In this document: one piece after another, positions 50,077-60,133 of the stretch
Numbering within the stretch: position 1 is the stretch's first letter
Layout: each line of letters starts with the position of its first letter
From: Hydrogenispora ethanolica
Lineage (GTDB): Bacteria; Bacillota; UBA4882; UBA8346
Direction of reading: 5' to 3'
Assembly: GCF_004340685.1 (NCBI RefSeq)
Contig: NZ_SLUN01000003.1
Span: forward strand, 205,943 to 269,942
DNA: 64,000 bases
Made by a program: the position numbers and the translations under genes
Notes under the pieces: generated by a model
What the model saw: only the letters and a program-made list of their open reading frames with translations
The model's database searches: none
What the model was told of the DNA's origin: nothing

Positions 50077-52113
50077 TTAAAATAGGTTAATGATCAGGTC
50101 GATCAATTTGATGCCGATAAACGGGACGATCAATCCGCCCAGACCATAAATGAGCATATTCTTGCGGAGCAGTTCGTTGGCTCCCAGCGGCCGGTAAGTT
50201 ACGCCGCGCAAGGCGAGCGGCACGAGGACGATGATGATCAAGGCGTTAAAGATGACCGCGGCCAGGATCGCGCTTTGCGGATTGGCCAGACCCATGACGT
50301 TGAGCCGGTTGAGGACCGGATACGCTCCCACGAACATTGCCGGGATGATTGCGAAGTATTTGGCCACGTCATTGGCGATGCTGAAGGTGGTCAGCGCTCC
50401 CCGGGTCATCAACAACTGCTTGCCGATGCCGACCACCTCGATGAGCTTGGTCGGGTTGCTGTCGAGGTCGACCATATTGCCGGCCTCCTTCGCCGCCTGG
50501 GTGCCGCTATTCATCGCCACGCCCACGTCCGCCTGGGCTAGGGCCGGAGCGTCGTTGGTCCCGTCTCCGGTCATCGCCACCAAATGTCCTTGGGTCTGGT
50601 ATTCCCGGATCCGTTGCAGCTTGGTCTCGGGCGTCGCCTCGGCCATGAAGTCGTCCACTCCGGCTTCGGCGGCGATGGCCGCGGCAGTCAGCGGATTGTC
50701 GCCGGTGATCATCACGGTTTTAATCCCCATCCGCCGCAACTCGGCGAAGCGTTCTTTCATGCCGCCTTTGACGACATCTTTGAGGTAGATGACTCCCAGC
50801 GCCTGGCGGCCTTCGGCCACGACCAAGGGCGTGCCGCCTTCCTTGGCGATCCGGTCGGCGCTTTTTTGAACTTCCGGCGGGATTTCCCCGCCCAGGCTCT
50901 TCACATACCCGGCAATGGCATCGGCGGCGCCTTTGCGGATCTCCCGCTCTCCCAGGTTGACGCCGCTCATCCGGGTCTGGGCGCTGAAGGGGACAAACAC
51001 CGCCCCCAGTTTTGTCAGATCCCGCTGCCGCAGGTTGAATTGGTCTTTGGCGAGAATCACAATGCTGCGCCCTTCCGGGGTTTCATCCGACAATGACGCC
51101 AACTGGGCGGCGTCGGCCAAGCGCGCGGCGGTAATTCCCGGGGCGGGCAGAAACTGGGTCGCCATCCGGTTGCCCAAGGTGATGGTGCCCGTCTTGTCGG
51201 GCAGCAACACGTCGACATCGCCGGCCGCCTCGGCGGCGCGGCCCGACAGCGCGATCACGTTCCGTTTCAGCAACCGGTCCATTCCGGCGATGCCGATGGC
51301 GCTGAGCAACCCGCCGATGGTGGTCGGAATGAGGCAGACCAGCAAGGCGACCAGGGCAACCACCGAAAGCTGCGCCCCGGAGTAACGCGCGAAGGGCTCC
51401 AAGGTCACCACGGCCAGCAGAAAGATGATGGTCAAGGCCACTAGCAAGATGGTCAGGGCGATCTCATTCGGGGTTTTCTGACGTTTGGCCCCTTCCACCA
51501 GGTGAATCATGCGATCCAAAAACGTTTCGCCGGGATTGGCGGAGATCCGTACCTTAATCCAGTCCGAAAGGACCCGGGTGCCGCCAGTGACCGAGCTGCG
51601 ATCCCCGCCGGCCTCCCGGATGACCGGCGCCGACTCGCCGGTGATGGCGCTTTCATCCACCGAAGCGATACCCTCGATCACTTCACCGTCTCCGGGAATG
51701 ATATCGCCCGGCTCCACCAGAACGACATCCCCTTTGCGCAATTGGGCGGCCGGAGTGGGGACCGTTCCCTTGCCCGACAGCTTCTTGGCAATGGTTTCGC
51801 TGCGGGTGCGCCGCAACGCCGCGGCCTGCGCCTTGCCGCGTCCCTCGGCCAAAGCTTCGGCGAAATTGGCAAATAGTACGGTCACCCAGAGCCAGAAGGC
51901 GATCTGCAGGTTGAACCCCAGCCCGCCGAAACGCTGGACCGCTAGATCGCGGCAGACCGCCAAAGTCACCAGGAGCGCGACGACTTCCACCACGAACATG
52001 ACCGGGTTCTTCCAAAGCGTCAGCGGATTCAGTTTTACGAAAGAGTCGCCGATCGCCTGCCGGATCATCGCGCCGTTCAGACGTTTTGAATCGTTCTTTT
52101 TCTCACTGGACAT
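50077..52113 (-). CDS. kdpB: K+-transporting P-type ATPase subunit KdpB
   Basis: 678 residues of a P1A ATPase. TGES motif in [12 protein letters not shown], phosphorylation site [14 protein letters not shown], nucleotide-binding [10 protein letters not shown], and hinge [20 protein letters not shown]. Catalytic energy-coupling subunit of KdpFABC. The spacing to kdpA and kdpC is 36 bp each. No missing residues seen. Confidence 0.97.
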   Translation of the reverse strand: MSSEKKNDSKRLNGAMIRQAIGDSFVKLNPLTLWKNPVMFVVEVVALLVTLAVCRDLAVQRFGGLGFNLQIAFWLWVTVLFANFAEALAEGRGKAQAAALRRTRSETIAKKLSGKGTVPTPAAQLRKGDVVLVEPGDIIPGDGEVIEGIASVDESAITGESAPVIREAGGDRSSVTGGTRVLSDWIKVRISANPGETFLDRMIHLVEGAKRQKTPNEIALTILLVALTIIFLLAVVTLEPFARYSGAQLSVVALVALLVCLIPTTIGGLLSAIGIAGMDRLLKRNVIALSGRAAEAAGDVDVLLPDKTGTITLGNRMATQFLPAPGITAARLADAAQLASLSDETPEGRSIVILAKDQFNLRQRDLTKLGAVFVPFSAQTRMSGVNLGEREIRKGAADAIAGYVKSLGGEIPPEVQKSADRIAKEGGTPLVVAEGRQALGVIYLKDVVKGGMKERFAELRRMGIKTVMITGDNPLTAAAIAAEAGVDDFMAEATPETKLQRIREYQTQGHLVAMTGDGTNDAPALAQADVGVAMNSGTQAAKEAGNMVDLDSNPTKLIEVVGIGKQLLMTRGALTTFSIANDVAKYFAIIPAMFVGAYPVLNRLNVMGLANPQSAILAAVIFNALIIIVLVPLALRGVTYRPLGANELLRKNMLIYGLGGLIVPFIGIKLIDLIINLF

Positions 52114-52149
52114 GGTTCATTCCTCCTGGAATCGGATTGCGATATCGGG

Positions 52150-53853
52150 TTAAAACAGCTTTCCGGCGTTCAGCAATAGTTGTTCGATGATGGGTCCCAG
52201 CGCCAATGCGGGAAAAAAGGTCAGGGCGCCGACGATGATGATGGTTCCGATTAAGACGCCGCTAAAAAGCACCCCCCGCGTCTGGAACGTTCCCGGTCCC
52301 ACCGGAATGTGTTTTTTACCCGCTAGACTTCCGGCAATCGCCAGGACCGGCAGGATGACGCCGAACCGTCCGATGAACATCACCATGCCGAGTAAAAGAT
52401 TGTAGAAAGGCGTGTTGGCGTTCAGCCCCGCAAAAGCGCTGCCGTTATTGCCGGCCGCCGAAGCGAAGGCATACAGGACCTGGCTTAAGCCGTGGGGACC
52501 GGGATTCGATATCGAAGCGAGGCCGGCCCGGACCAGCACGGCGCTGGCGCCGCCGACCAGGATCAGGGCGGAAGGGATGATGATCGCCAACACGGCCATC
52601 TTGACTTCGCCGCTCTCGATCTTCTTGCCGAGATATTCGGGGGTCCTGCCAACCATCAGTCCGACGATGAAAACCGCCAGAATGACAAAGATCAGGATGG
52701 AGTACAGGCCGGCCCCGACGCCGCCGAAGATCACCTCGCCCAGCATCATTTGGAAGAGCGGAACGAAGCCGCCGAGCGGCGTCAGGCTATCGTGCATGGC
52801 ATTGACAGCCCCGCACGATGTCGCGGTCGTGGCGGTGGCAAACAGAACCGAATTTCCGACGCCGAACCGGACTTCTTTTCCCTCCATGGCGGTGGGGCCG
52901 CTGACGCCGAGCGCGGCGATTTGCGGGTTGCCGCCCGCTTCGCTGAAGTAGGCGACGCCCAGCCCGGTCAGGAAGAGCAGCAGCATGGCTCCCAAGATGA
53001 CGTAGCCTTGCCGCCGGTCGCCCACCATCCGGCCGAAACTGAAGGTCAGCGCCGCCGGGATGAGCAGCAGGCCGATGATCTCCAGCACATTGGTCAAAGG
53101 CGACGGGTTTTCGAAGGGATGGGATGAATTGGCGTTGAAGAATCCGCCGCCATTGGTTCCCAGCTCTTTGATGGCTTCTTGGGAAGCGACCGGTCCCATC
53201 GCAAGGGTGGCGTTCCTGCCCTCCAGCGTCTGAACCGTCTGATAAGGATGAAGGTTTTGAATGACGCCTTGCGAGGCCAGCCCGACGGCCAGGACGAGGG
53301 ACAACGGCAGCAAGACCCAAAGCACGGCGCGGGTCAGATCGACCCAGAAGTTGCCAATGACCCGGGTCGTTTTGCGAACGAGTCCCCGGATCAAGGCGAT
53401 CACGACCGCCACCCCGGTGGCGGCCGAGACAAAGTTTTGTACCGTTAACCCGGCCATTTGGGTGAGATAGCTCATGGTCGATTCCCCGGAGTAGGCCTGC
53501 CAGTTGGTGTTGGTCACAAAGCTGGCGGCGGTATTGAAAGCCAAGGCGCCGGGGACCGGGCCGAAGCCCTGCGGATTGAAGGGCAAAATTCCTTGCAAGC
53601 GCTGCATCAGAAACAATACGACGAGCCCTAAAATGTTAAAAGCCAATAGTGCGCCCGCGTATTGTTTCCAATCCATTTCCTGATCGGGATCGACCGCCGC
53701 GATTCGATAGAGCAAGCGCTCGACCGGCCGGGCCGCCCGATCGAAAAAAGTCCGCTCGCCTTGAAAAACTTTGGCGATATACTGGCCGAGCGGCCATGCC
53801 AGAGCCAGTGTAAGCGCGAGAATCAGTCCCATTTGCAAGATATCGGTTACCAT
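52150..53853 (-). CDS. kdpA: K+-transporting ATPase channel-like subunit KdpA
   Basis: 567 residues, about ten membrane segments. Selectivity-filter loops resemble those of K+ channels: VTNTNWQAYSGESTMSY, GTNGGGFFNANSSHPFENP, TTATSCGAVNAMHDSL and GNNGSAFAGLNANTPFYN. KdpA selects K+ and passes it to KdpB. Its ATG overlaps the kdpF stop by one base (TAATG). Confidence 0.97.
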   Translation of the reverse strand: MVTDILQMGLILALTLALAWPLGQYIAKVFQGERTFFDRAARPVERLLYRIAAVDPDQEMDWKQYAGALLAFNILGLVVLFLMQRLQGILPFNPQGFGPVPGALAFNTAASFVTNTNWQAYSGESTMSYLTQMAGLTVQNFVSAATGVAVVIALIRGLVRKTTRVIGNFWVDLTRAVLWVLLPLSLVLAVGLASQGVIQNLHPYQTVQTLEGRNATLAMGPVASQEAIKELGTNGGGFFNANSSHPFENPSPLTNVLEIIGLLLIPAALTFSFGRMVGDRRQGYVILGAMLLLFLTGLGVAYFSEAGGNPQIAALGVSGPTAMEGKEVRFGVGNSVLFATATTATSCGAVNAMHDSLTPLGGFVPLFQMMLGEVIFGGVGAGLYSILIFVILAVFIVGLMVGRTPEYLGKKIESGEVKMAVLAIIIPSALILVGGASAVLVRAGLASISNPGPHGLSQVLYAFASAAGNNGSAFAGLNANTPFYNLLLGMVMFIGRFGVILPVLAIAGSLAGKKHIPVGPGTFQTRGVLFSGVLIGTIIIVGALTFFPALALGPIIEQLLLNAGKLF

Positions 53854-53939
53854 TATAAATCCTCCGCCTTTACTAAAGCATAGACTAGGTAAATCACGAG
53901 GAGAACCGCTACAATTCCGCCGATGATTAGATCCATCAT
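53853..53939 (-). CDS. kdpF: KdpF small subunit
   Basis: 28 residues: MMDLIIGGIVAVLLVIYLVY, then ALVKAEDL. One membrane helix ending in the KAEDF-like tail typical of KdpF, which packs against KdpA and stabilises the complex. GGAGGTGG precedes the start; the stop overlaps the kdpA ATG. Confidence 0.92.
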   Translation of the reverse strand: MMDLIIGGIVAVLLVIYLVYALVKAEDL

Positions 53940-54025
53940 TTGACCACCTCCGCCAATATTTTGTGCGCAGTTTGCCGAATATATCTCCGGCCGGAGTGAG
54001 ACGGACCCAGTTCGTTCAGGAAATT

Positions 54026-54118
54026 TTAACTTTGATGAAGATCGTGATAGAGCTTGATAAGAAAGATGATGGCAACGAAAATCGCATATAACCCGACTTT
54101 CGCAAGGAACTCCCGCAT
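54026..54118 (-). CDS. Possible 30-residue single-span membrane peptide upstream of kdpF
   Basis: MREFLAKVGLYAIFVAIIFL, then IKLYHDLHQS. It has a start codon with AAGGTG at good distance, a single hydrophobic helix and basic/polar ends. It lies about 85 bp before kdpF on the same strand, so it would be the first product of the kdp transcript. I know no family; by position and size it could be an additional small subunit or a leader peptide. A TATAAT (54177-54182, minus strand) lies 60 bp upstream; 54183-54369 contains nothing else I can support. Confidence 0.55.
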   Translation of the reverse strand: MREFLAKVGLYAIFVAIIFLIKLYHDLHQS

Positions 54119-54369
54119 TGCTGACACCTTAATTCCCGATAGAATTTGGGTCATTGCCAAACTGAGCTTTGCATTCATTATAAGTCCGGCCCCGGTCAAA
54201 ACGGGATCAAGAAGGAGCGGGGAACCATAAAGAAAAGGTAAAGATGGATTGGGGGTATGGTTGGCAAAGGCTCAAAGGAAAGAGAGATAGGAAACGATGG
54301 GTCTAGAAGAGAGGAGTATGGAATCTGGGTCCAAAACTGCAGATAACGGCGAGAACGGAATGCGGCACA

Positions 54370-55761
54370 TCAGAATGTATCAGTTAATCCGTTGACAACC
54401 GCTGAGGCGAGTTTTTCCAGGTAGGTTTCGTCTCGTAGTAATCTGCGGTCCGCTGCGTTTGACAAAAATCCCAGTTCCAGAAGGACCGTTGGCACTCTGG
54501 TATGTTTTAAAAAGTAGAAATCCCCGGCTCTTGGTATTTTGCGGAACGGTTGGACCTGGTTGAGACGTCCTTGGATATGTTCGGCGATTTTTTGGGATAC
54601 GGGGGAACCGGCGGAGAAATAAACGACTGGGCCGCGATGGAAGGACAGCCGGTTCCAATTGACGTGAACGCTGACGATGGCCCGGGCCCCGGCGGTTTCG
54701 AGCTTTTGGATCCGGCAACGAAAATCATCCAGCTTATACGGGCAATTTTTATATGAGAAATGCGCGTAAGAAGTTAAAAGTCGGTCCTCGTCCCGGGTCA
54801 TCATGACCTGATATCCTCTTTCGTCTAACGCGGCCGCCAATTTGCGGCTAAATTTTAAGTTCAAGTCTTTCTCAAGCAGATTTCCCCACCTGGTTCCGGC
54901 ATCGATTCCTCCGTGGCCGGGATCGATGCCGATCACTATGCCGCTGTCCGCCTGAGATCCGTGAACCCGGGTGTAAATGAGTTTGGAAAGCGGCACCAAT
55001 TGAAACCCCTCTTTTTCGTATTTCGGAAGTTCTTGACGGAGTACTTCGGCCAAAGTCTTCCCGGTCGGTCCGACGTGGCCGATTCCTACCGCGAATCCTT
55101 GGACGGTGGCCAGATCCATCAGTTTCTTCAGTTGCTTGCGCATGTGGCTCGTGGAATTGATATTATCCAAAAATATATCGCGCTTGGCAAAAGGTAAATT
55201 TAAATTCCGGGCGATGGTCGTCGCGGGCGATGCGGCCGGAGTCGTCCTGCTATCGAAATAAAAGCGGTTTACGCGCTGTAATTCCTTGAATACCTCTTTC
55301 ATAATTTTGGGTTCGGCGGTCGCTTTGGATCCCATATGATTACTTAACCCAACCGCCATGGGCAAGATTTGAAAGGATTCTTCGATAATCCGCCGGATCT
55401 CGCCCAGAGTCGAAGCGCTCGAAATATACTGCCGGCCGTACCAGCGCCGATCCGCGGCAAATGCTTCAAAGGGCATGTGGACGATGATTTCAAAGCCTTT
55501 CGCATATGCCTCTTCGGCCTGTTGACGCGAAAATTCCTGAAAAGGCATGACCGCAAAAGTTAACGGGTGCGGGAGAGCCATCATTTCACCGATTCCTGGG
55601 AACTGTCCGCCGAAGTCATCAATGACGATGGCGACCTGTTTTTGGGGGTGGCCCATGACTTTTTGAAGAGGGGAAATTTGGCTCAGCCAAACCCCAAAGC
55701 AAAAAAGTATCCCCAATCCTATGATCGAGCACACTTTTTTGCGAATGACCAAGACTTTCAT
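54370..55761 (-). CDS. Divergent polysaccharide deacetylase - N-acetylmuramoyl-L-alanine amidase fusion
   Basis: 463 residues. An N-terminal membrane anchor is followed by a YibQ/DUF610-type divergent deacetylase domain (KQVAIVIDDFGGQFPGIGEM, FEIIVHMPFEAFAADRRWYG, GLSNHMGSKATAEP; about 45-260) and a C-terminal Amidase_3 domain (GIDPGHGGIDAGTRWGNLLE, VMMTRDEDRLLT, AIVSVHVNWN, VLLELGFLSNAADRRLL; about 275-463). The zinc ligands His, Glu and His are visible. It would cleave the Ala-MurNAc bond outside the membrane; the deacetylase-like half may be a carbohydrate-binding or regulatory domain. This fusion is uncommon. Confidence 0.88.
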   Translation of the reverse strand: MKVLVIRKKVCSIIGLGILFCFGVWLSQISPLQKVMGHPQKQVAIVIDDFGGQFPGIGEMMALPHPLTFAVMPFQEFSRQQAEEAYAKGFEIIVHMPFEAFAADRRWYGRQYISSASTLGEIRRIIEESFQILPMAVGLSNHMGSKATAEPKIMKEVFKELQRVNRFYFDSRTTPAASPATTIARNLNLPFAKRDIFLDNINSTSHMRKQLKKLMDLATVQGFAVGIGHVGPTGKTLAEVLRQELPKYEKEGFQLVPLSKLIYTRVHGSQADSGIVIGIDPGHGGIDAGTRWGNLLEKDLNLKFSRKLAAALDERGYQVMMTRDEDRLLTSYAHFSYKNCPYKLDDFRCRIQKLETAGARAIVSVHVNWNRLSFHRGPVVYFSAGSPVSQKIAEHIQGRLNQVQPFRKIPRAGDFYFLKHTRVPTVLLELGFLSNAADRRLLRDETYLEKLASAVVNGLTDTF

Positions 55762-55942
55762 CTCATACCCCTACATCGCGCTGTTTTAATCCACTATATG
55801 TGGTCGTTAATTCCAATATGCGCTATCGGATTAACCGATCAATTGTCAATCTCCAGCATGGGTCTTGGTCAACATTGGATGTCCAATTAACGCTGCTTGA
55901 GCGATTATCGGGGATCCTGTTGAACATAATATTCATAATGAA

Positions 55943-56850
55943 ATGAGAGGACTGGAGAAATTGAAGCGATTTTGGAGAAAAGGATCCCGGCTGATCTGGC
56001 TGGTGGCTCTGGTATTCATTGTGCCTTTGGAAATAGAGGCCGCCTCCCATTGTTTAGCGAAACAGCTCGCGCAAGAAACCGATCATTCATTGGGTTATCC
56101 TTCGCAGGGTTTGTTGATTTGGGAAAACGATGAAGAGTTTTTGAAGCTCAGCGAGGAAAATAAAACTCCGGTCCGGATGGCGGCTTTTCAAACTACGCTC
56201 CCGGATCCCTTGCCCGGCGAAGAATATAATGTGGGACTGGCTGCAAAAATGCTGGCAGGAACGGTGGTTCAGCCGGGACAAATCTTCTCGATGAACGGAA
56301 CGCTCGGACCAAGAACCCGGGAAAAAGGTTTTCGGGAAGGCCCGGCTTACTCGGGAGGCCAGGTGATCCGGGTAATCGGGGGAGGGATCTGTAAAATATC
56401 AACGACCCTCTATAATGTGACTACTTTGGCAAACCTGCAGATTATCGAACGCCGCCCCCATGGGATGCTAGTCCCTTATGTTCCTCCGGGGCAGGACGCC
56501 ACGGTTTCGTATGGAACGACTGACTTTAAATTTCGAAATACAACGGATTCGCCGCTCATGATCTGGCGGAGAAAGTTGACAACACTCTTTACATGGCTTT
56601 TTACGGGAAAGCCCGGGTTCCCAGGGTGACATGGCATCACCAGGTCTTATTGCGCCGCGCGATGCCCGTTATCCGCCGCTATAATCCCCGTTTGCTCGCC
56701 GGGAAAGAACAGCTGGTTCAAGCTGGCGCCGAAGGGGTGAGAGTGAAAAATTGGATTCTCATCCATCATCAAGACGGGACGACGGAGCGGAAAGATTTAG
56801 GGATTGATTACTACGTTCCCATGCCGCAGATCATCGATTTCCGGAAATGA
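55943..56850 (+). pseudogene. VanW-family protein, frameshifted
   Basis: The first frame (55943-56629) has a signal/anchor and the VanW core: PGQIFSMNGTLGPRTREKGF, GGGICKISTTLYNVTTLANL, PYVPPGQDATVSYGTTDFKF, NTTDSPLMIW. There it goes out of frame; reading resumes one base off as AEKVDNTLYMAFYGKARVPR and ends at 56850. One missing G in a GG(G) run near 56566 explains it. The homologues are secreted wall-associated proteins of unclear function. Either a recent mutation or a base-calling error. Confidence 0.85.
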
Positions 56851-56910
56851 TCAGGCTTCATAAGATTCAGATACCCTCAATATATTTACATCACGATGGT
56901 AGGGTACTTG

Positions 56911-57621
56911 ATGAGCAAATGGATTTTCGGTGCGATCTTATTTGGGATGGGTTTTGCTCTGGTTTTTTTTATCAACCGGCCCAAAACGGATATTATTTAC
57001 TCCGTTGAAACCCGTCAAAAGATGGTTGCCCTCACATTCGACGATGGGCCGCATCCGGTTTATACCGGTCAAATATTGGATATCCTCCGGAAATATCATG
57101 CGAAGGCGACTTTTTTTATGGTGGGAGTCTCGATGAAAACCTACCCCTTTCTGGTGGAGCAGGTGATCGCCGCCGGCCATTCCATCGGAAATCACACCTA
57201 CAGTCATCCGCGGAATTTGGCGGTTTGCTCAAAACCGAAAATTGAGAAGGAAATTCAAGACTGCCAAAAGGTGATTCGAAAGCTTACCGGCGAATCCGTT
57301 TTGATTTTTAGACCACCGCGTGGCCGCTTGAATCGGGAAGTGGTTCGGATTGCCCAAAAAAACGGGTATCAAACCGTACTATGGTCGATTTGCGGCGATC
57401 GCAGAACCTACAATCCGCAGCGGATGGCGCGGCGGGTGATTCAAAATATCCATAGCGGGGATATCATTCTGCTACACGACGGCACTTTCGATTCCCGCTG
57501 GAAAGACGTTGAAGCCACCGGATTCATCGTGAAAGCTTTGACCAAAAAAGGCTATCGTTTTGTAACGGTTCCCGAATTGCTGAAATTAACCAAAGAATTC
57601 TCTCTTTCTTTAAGTAAATAA
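56911..57621 (+). CDS. Polysaccharide deacetylase (CE4 family)
   Basis: 236 residues with an N-terminal anchor (GAILFGMGFALVFFI). NodB motifs: MVALTFDDGPHPVYT (catalytic Asp and metal Asp), IGNHTYSHPRN (metal His pair), FRPPRGRLN and IILLHDGT. It should deacetylate GlcNAc or MurNAc in peptidoglycan, as PdaA/PdaB do in sporulating Bacillota. ATG 56911 fits AGGG spacing better than ATG 56896. With the amidase and VanW genes it forms a wall-modification cluster. Confidence 0.92.
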   Translation: MSKWIFGAILFGMGFALVFFINRPKTDIIYSVETRQKMVALTFDDGPHPVYTGQILDILRKYHAKATFFMVGVSMKTYPFLVEQVIAAGHSIGNHTYSHPRNLAVCSKPKIEKEIQDCQKVIRKLTGESVLIFRPPRGRLNREVVRIAQKNGYQTVLWSICGDRRTYNPQRMARRVIQNIHSGDIILLHDGTFDSRWKDVEATGFIVKALTKKGYRFVTVPELLKLTKEFSLSLSK

Positions 57622-57646
57622 AAACCAGATCATCTGATCCGGTTTT
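57621..57646 (+). terminator. Rho-independent terminator after the deacetylase gene
   Basis: AAAACC, GATCA / TGATC, GGTTTTT; the repeat copy starts at the end of its U-run. Confidence 0.75.
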
Positions 57647-57780
57647 TAAAAGCCATGTATAAAGTCCTCAAATTCGGAAATCATCCTTTCAATGGACTTA
57701 AAACGACTTTATCACTTGCTTTTCTGAGCTTTTGTGTTCACCCTGGCCTTCGGACAGGGTTTATCACAACGCTTTTAAAG
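57645..57780 (+). repeat. Modular palindromic repeat (MITE-like), full copy
   Basis: TTTAAAAGCCATGTATAAAG, loop, GACTTTATCACTTGCTTTTC, CCCTG...TTCG...CAGGG hairpin, TTTATCACAACGCTTTTAAA. The stem CCCTG/CAGGG versus CCCCG/CGGGG elsewhere is a compensatory change. 57781-57892 has no gene. Confidence 0.9.
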
Positions 57781-57892
57781 ATTTCCAGGGGAACTTAATA
57801 TGCTGCCGCAGGCCATCGGTTCCAACGGTCGGCTTCTGATAGACGATCGCGGGAGTACGCCAGGATAGCCAATTACTTGAAAAATAGTTAAC

Positions 57893-57917
57893 AACCTGCC
57901 TTTCCAGGGCAGGTTTT
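57893..57917 (+). terminator. Terminator-like hairpin, orphan
   Basis: AACCTGCC / GGCAGGTT with a seven-base loop and TTTT, without a preceding plus-strand gene. Confidence 0.55.
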
Positions 57918-57958
57918 ATGATGAGCCGATTTTCAAGAACCCGGTTCCGGACGCCGAC

Positions 57959-58516
57959 TCACGCTTGTTTTTTTCGCTTGGGCCGGTTCCGGTATCCCTG
58001 AGGCCAGTCGCATACCATATGGGCGATGGCTTCGATGGGATGATTGCGATGGATGATCTTGAATGGAGATATCCGGTTTTTCTTAAATACCTTCAATATC
58101 GCGGAATCGATCCGCTGAGCCTCGGAAAAGCTATGAAACCTTTCTTCCTGATCGTAGTCATTGGAGCGTTTAATGAAAAAGTTCAGATTGTCAAAACTAT
58201 TGAACCGTTCCAGGACCAATGCTTTGAACGTATCGCTCGTTGTCTCGGCATTATAGACCGCCTGAAGGATCAGGGGCGAATCGGTGATGATCACATCGAC
58301 CTTCCCGCGGAGGATTTCCTGGCGGTGAGCCTGATTGGCAAATACATAGAGCTGGTCCTGGATGGCGACCATATTGTCCTCCAAAAGCAGATCCCGGGGA
58401 AATTCGGGCACCAGTCCGCAACTGATGCCGAGCTTTTGGAGCTCGTAGTATAGGGCAGCAGCCATGATGCTTTTGCCTGTTCCAGGGCCGCCGAGAAAAT
58501 TAACGACTAAACTCAT
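57959..58516 (-). CDS. P-loop AAA/nucleotide-kinase-like protein
   Basis: 185 residues. Walker A VNFLGGPGTGKSIMAAALYY; then VDVIITDSPLILQAVYNAE (Walker-B-like Asp plus Ser), and FFIKRSNDYDQEERFHSFSE, which resembles the lid and kinase segments of NadR/AAA_28 proteins. ATG 58516 has GGAGG upstream; a longer frame upstream is unlikely. AAA_28 proteins phosphorylate nucleosides or similar small molecules; the substrate here is unknown and no neighbours help. Confidence 0.8.
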   Translation of the reverse strand: MSLVVNFLGGPGTGKSIMAAALYYELQKLGISCGLVPEFPRDLLLEDNMVAIQDQLYVFANQAHRQEILRGKVDVIITDSPLILQAVYNAETTSDTFKALVLERFNSFDNLNFFIKRSNDYDQEERFHSFSEAQRIDSAILKVFKKNRISPFKIIHRNHPIEAIAHMVCDWPQGYRNRPKRKKQA

Positions 58517-58733
58517 CGGTACCTCCATCTGAAAAGCCCCATTTACCGGTTTAAACGAACCGCCAAGCCCCGAAGTTCCGTTGTGCAATAACAATTCATA
58601 ATAATTTAAGGATTGCCCCAAATCCCGGAAGAAAGGAAACCGCAGACCCGAAGCGGTTTCCGGGCCCGAGATACTGGACCGCGCGGCAGAATGGCGAGGC
58701 CAACGTGGCTGAGCTTGCGGAACTGATGTCTCC

Positions 58734-59174
58734 TTGAATAATCTGGCGCTTCAAGGCTGTCCGCCGGATCTGATCGTCACCATCCACGTTTGCCGGGGAA
58801 ATTACCATTCCACCTGGGCTGCCTCGGGCGGCTACGATCCCATCGCCGAAGTTCTCTTCGGCCAAGAAAATGTTTCTGCTTATTACCTTGAGTTTGATAC
58901 CGATCGTTGCGGCAGTTTTGCCCCGCTGCGTCACGTTCCCGAGAATAAAGCGGTTGTCCTGGGGCTGATCTCCTCAAAAACCGGAGCGCTTGAGGATAAG
59001 ACGCTGATTAAAGAGAGAATCAAGGAAGCGGCCGAGTATGTTGCGCTGGACCGGCTCTGTTTGAGTCCGCAATGCGGCTTCGCCTCCACGGAGGAAGGGA
59101 ATATCCTTACGGAAGAACAGCAATGGGCAAAGATCAAATGGGTGAAAGAGATCGCGGAAGAGGTATGGGGATAA
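58734..59174 (+). pseudogene. Cobalamin-independent methionine synthase-like (YxjG type), C-terminal fragment
   Basis: About 145 residues: GCPPDLIVTIHVCRGNYHST, FDTDRCGSFAPLRHVPENKA, VVLGLISSKTGALEDKTLIK, LCLSPQCGFASTEEGNIL. The zinc-site residues H-x-C of MetE-like barrels and the terminal C are present, but the first two-thirds of the barrel are missing and the bases before 58734 do not continue it. A 9-bp hairpin GGAAACCGC / GCGGTTTCC lies just upstream (58635-58661). Confidence 0.85.
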
Positions 59175-59440
59175 TGGGCTCCTATGGAAGATATTCCAAT
59201 TTTGGATGAGGCTCCTTCGCGTATGGATAAGGGTTGATTTTTTCCATAATAACACTTTCCTTTCATTATGAAACCCATAACGGCGCGGTTTGGCAAGCCT
59301 GTAATGTTGCCATATTCTATTTGCAAATTAGTGTGGAGAGTGGTAAAATTAACTCAGATGGATTGGAAAAATAAGTAAATCAAAGAGGTTTGAACTTGAG
59401 CAATATTTAGCGCGGACCCCCAATCAAGGGAGGAATCGCT

Positions 59441-59977
59441 TTGGAGTATTTGCTTGGGTTTTTTCAAAGCATCCTGACGGCCTGGCTGAAGCTGAATCAA
59501 AGCATTCTGACTTCACCCGTGCTGAATACGGCAGTCATCATCGCCGGAATTCTGCTTTTCAAGAAGGATGTGAACCGCTGGATCAAGGCCATCAGCAAGT
59601 TAAAGTTCAAAGACGTGGAGATTACCTGGTCCAAGCCGTATTCCCGGCGGCAGCCCGATAAGGAAGTAAAGGACCGCGACAAGTATTATACGAGAATCCA
59701 CGCGGTAGTTACCAGTGAAAACAAGCTGGCTCCATCGAAAATCATTCATTGCCTGGAATCCTATTTCGAGACCAGGCTCCAACTCAAGCTGTTGGATTAT
59801 ATCGTAACCCTGGATTCCAACCGGCAATTCATGAGATTCCGGCATCATATCACGCTGATTCTATCGGGTTTCATCGAAGATGAAAAAAGAGGGGATTATT
59901 TTGCCGAGGCGCTCGCCGGATGCCAGGACGACCACTGTATCATCGAAAGTTTCCAGTCGAATATCATCGAGAGGTAG
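59441..59977 (+). CDS. Hypothetical membrane-anchored protein
   Basis: 178 residues from TTG 59441 with a perfect AGGGAGG seven bases upstream. One hydrophobic segment (about 25-42, SPVLNTAVIIAGILLF) is followed by a soluble, charged domain (about 50-178) with SENKLAPSKIIHCLESYFET and LILSGFIEDEKRGDYFAEAL. No family recognised. 59978-60056 holds nothing evident. Confidence 0.7.
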   Translation: MEYLLGFFQSILTAWLKLNQSILTSPVLNTAVIIAGILLFKKDVNRWIKAISKLKFKDVEITWSKPYSRRQPDKEVKDRDKYYTRIHAVVTSENKLAPSKIIHCLESYFETRLQLKLLDYIVTLDSNRQFMRFRHHITLILSGFIEDEKRGDYFAEALAGCQDDHCIIESFQSNIIER

Positions 59978-60056
59978 CGGCCCTGGCAACTGGATTCGTT
60001 CTCATCGCGTATTCTTTCCGTCTGGGTCATCGAATCCGGTGACGAAGCGGACTCCT

Positions 60057-60133
60057 ATTTAGAAGCCATGTGATAAAGTCTCTTTCAAATGAATCCGTTT
60101 ACCAAAGGATTTGAAACGACTTTATCCCTTGAG
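60057..60133 (+). repeat. Modular palindromic repeat, left half, cut by an insertion sequence
   Basis: TTAGAAGCCATGTGATAAAG, loop, GACTTTATCCCTTG. The continuation is found after the IS at 61247. Confidence 0.88.

Noticed and set aside
54119..54369. c-di-AMP (ydaO) riboswitch upstream of the kdp operon
   Set aside because: The region lacks recognisable ydaO core elements on the minus strand; only a TATAAT-like -10 can be pointed to.
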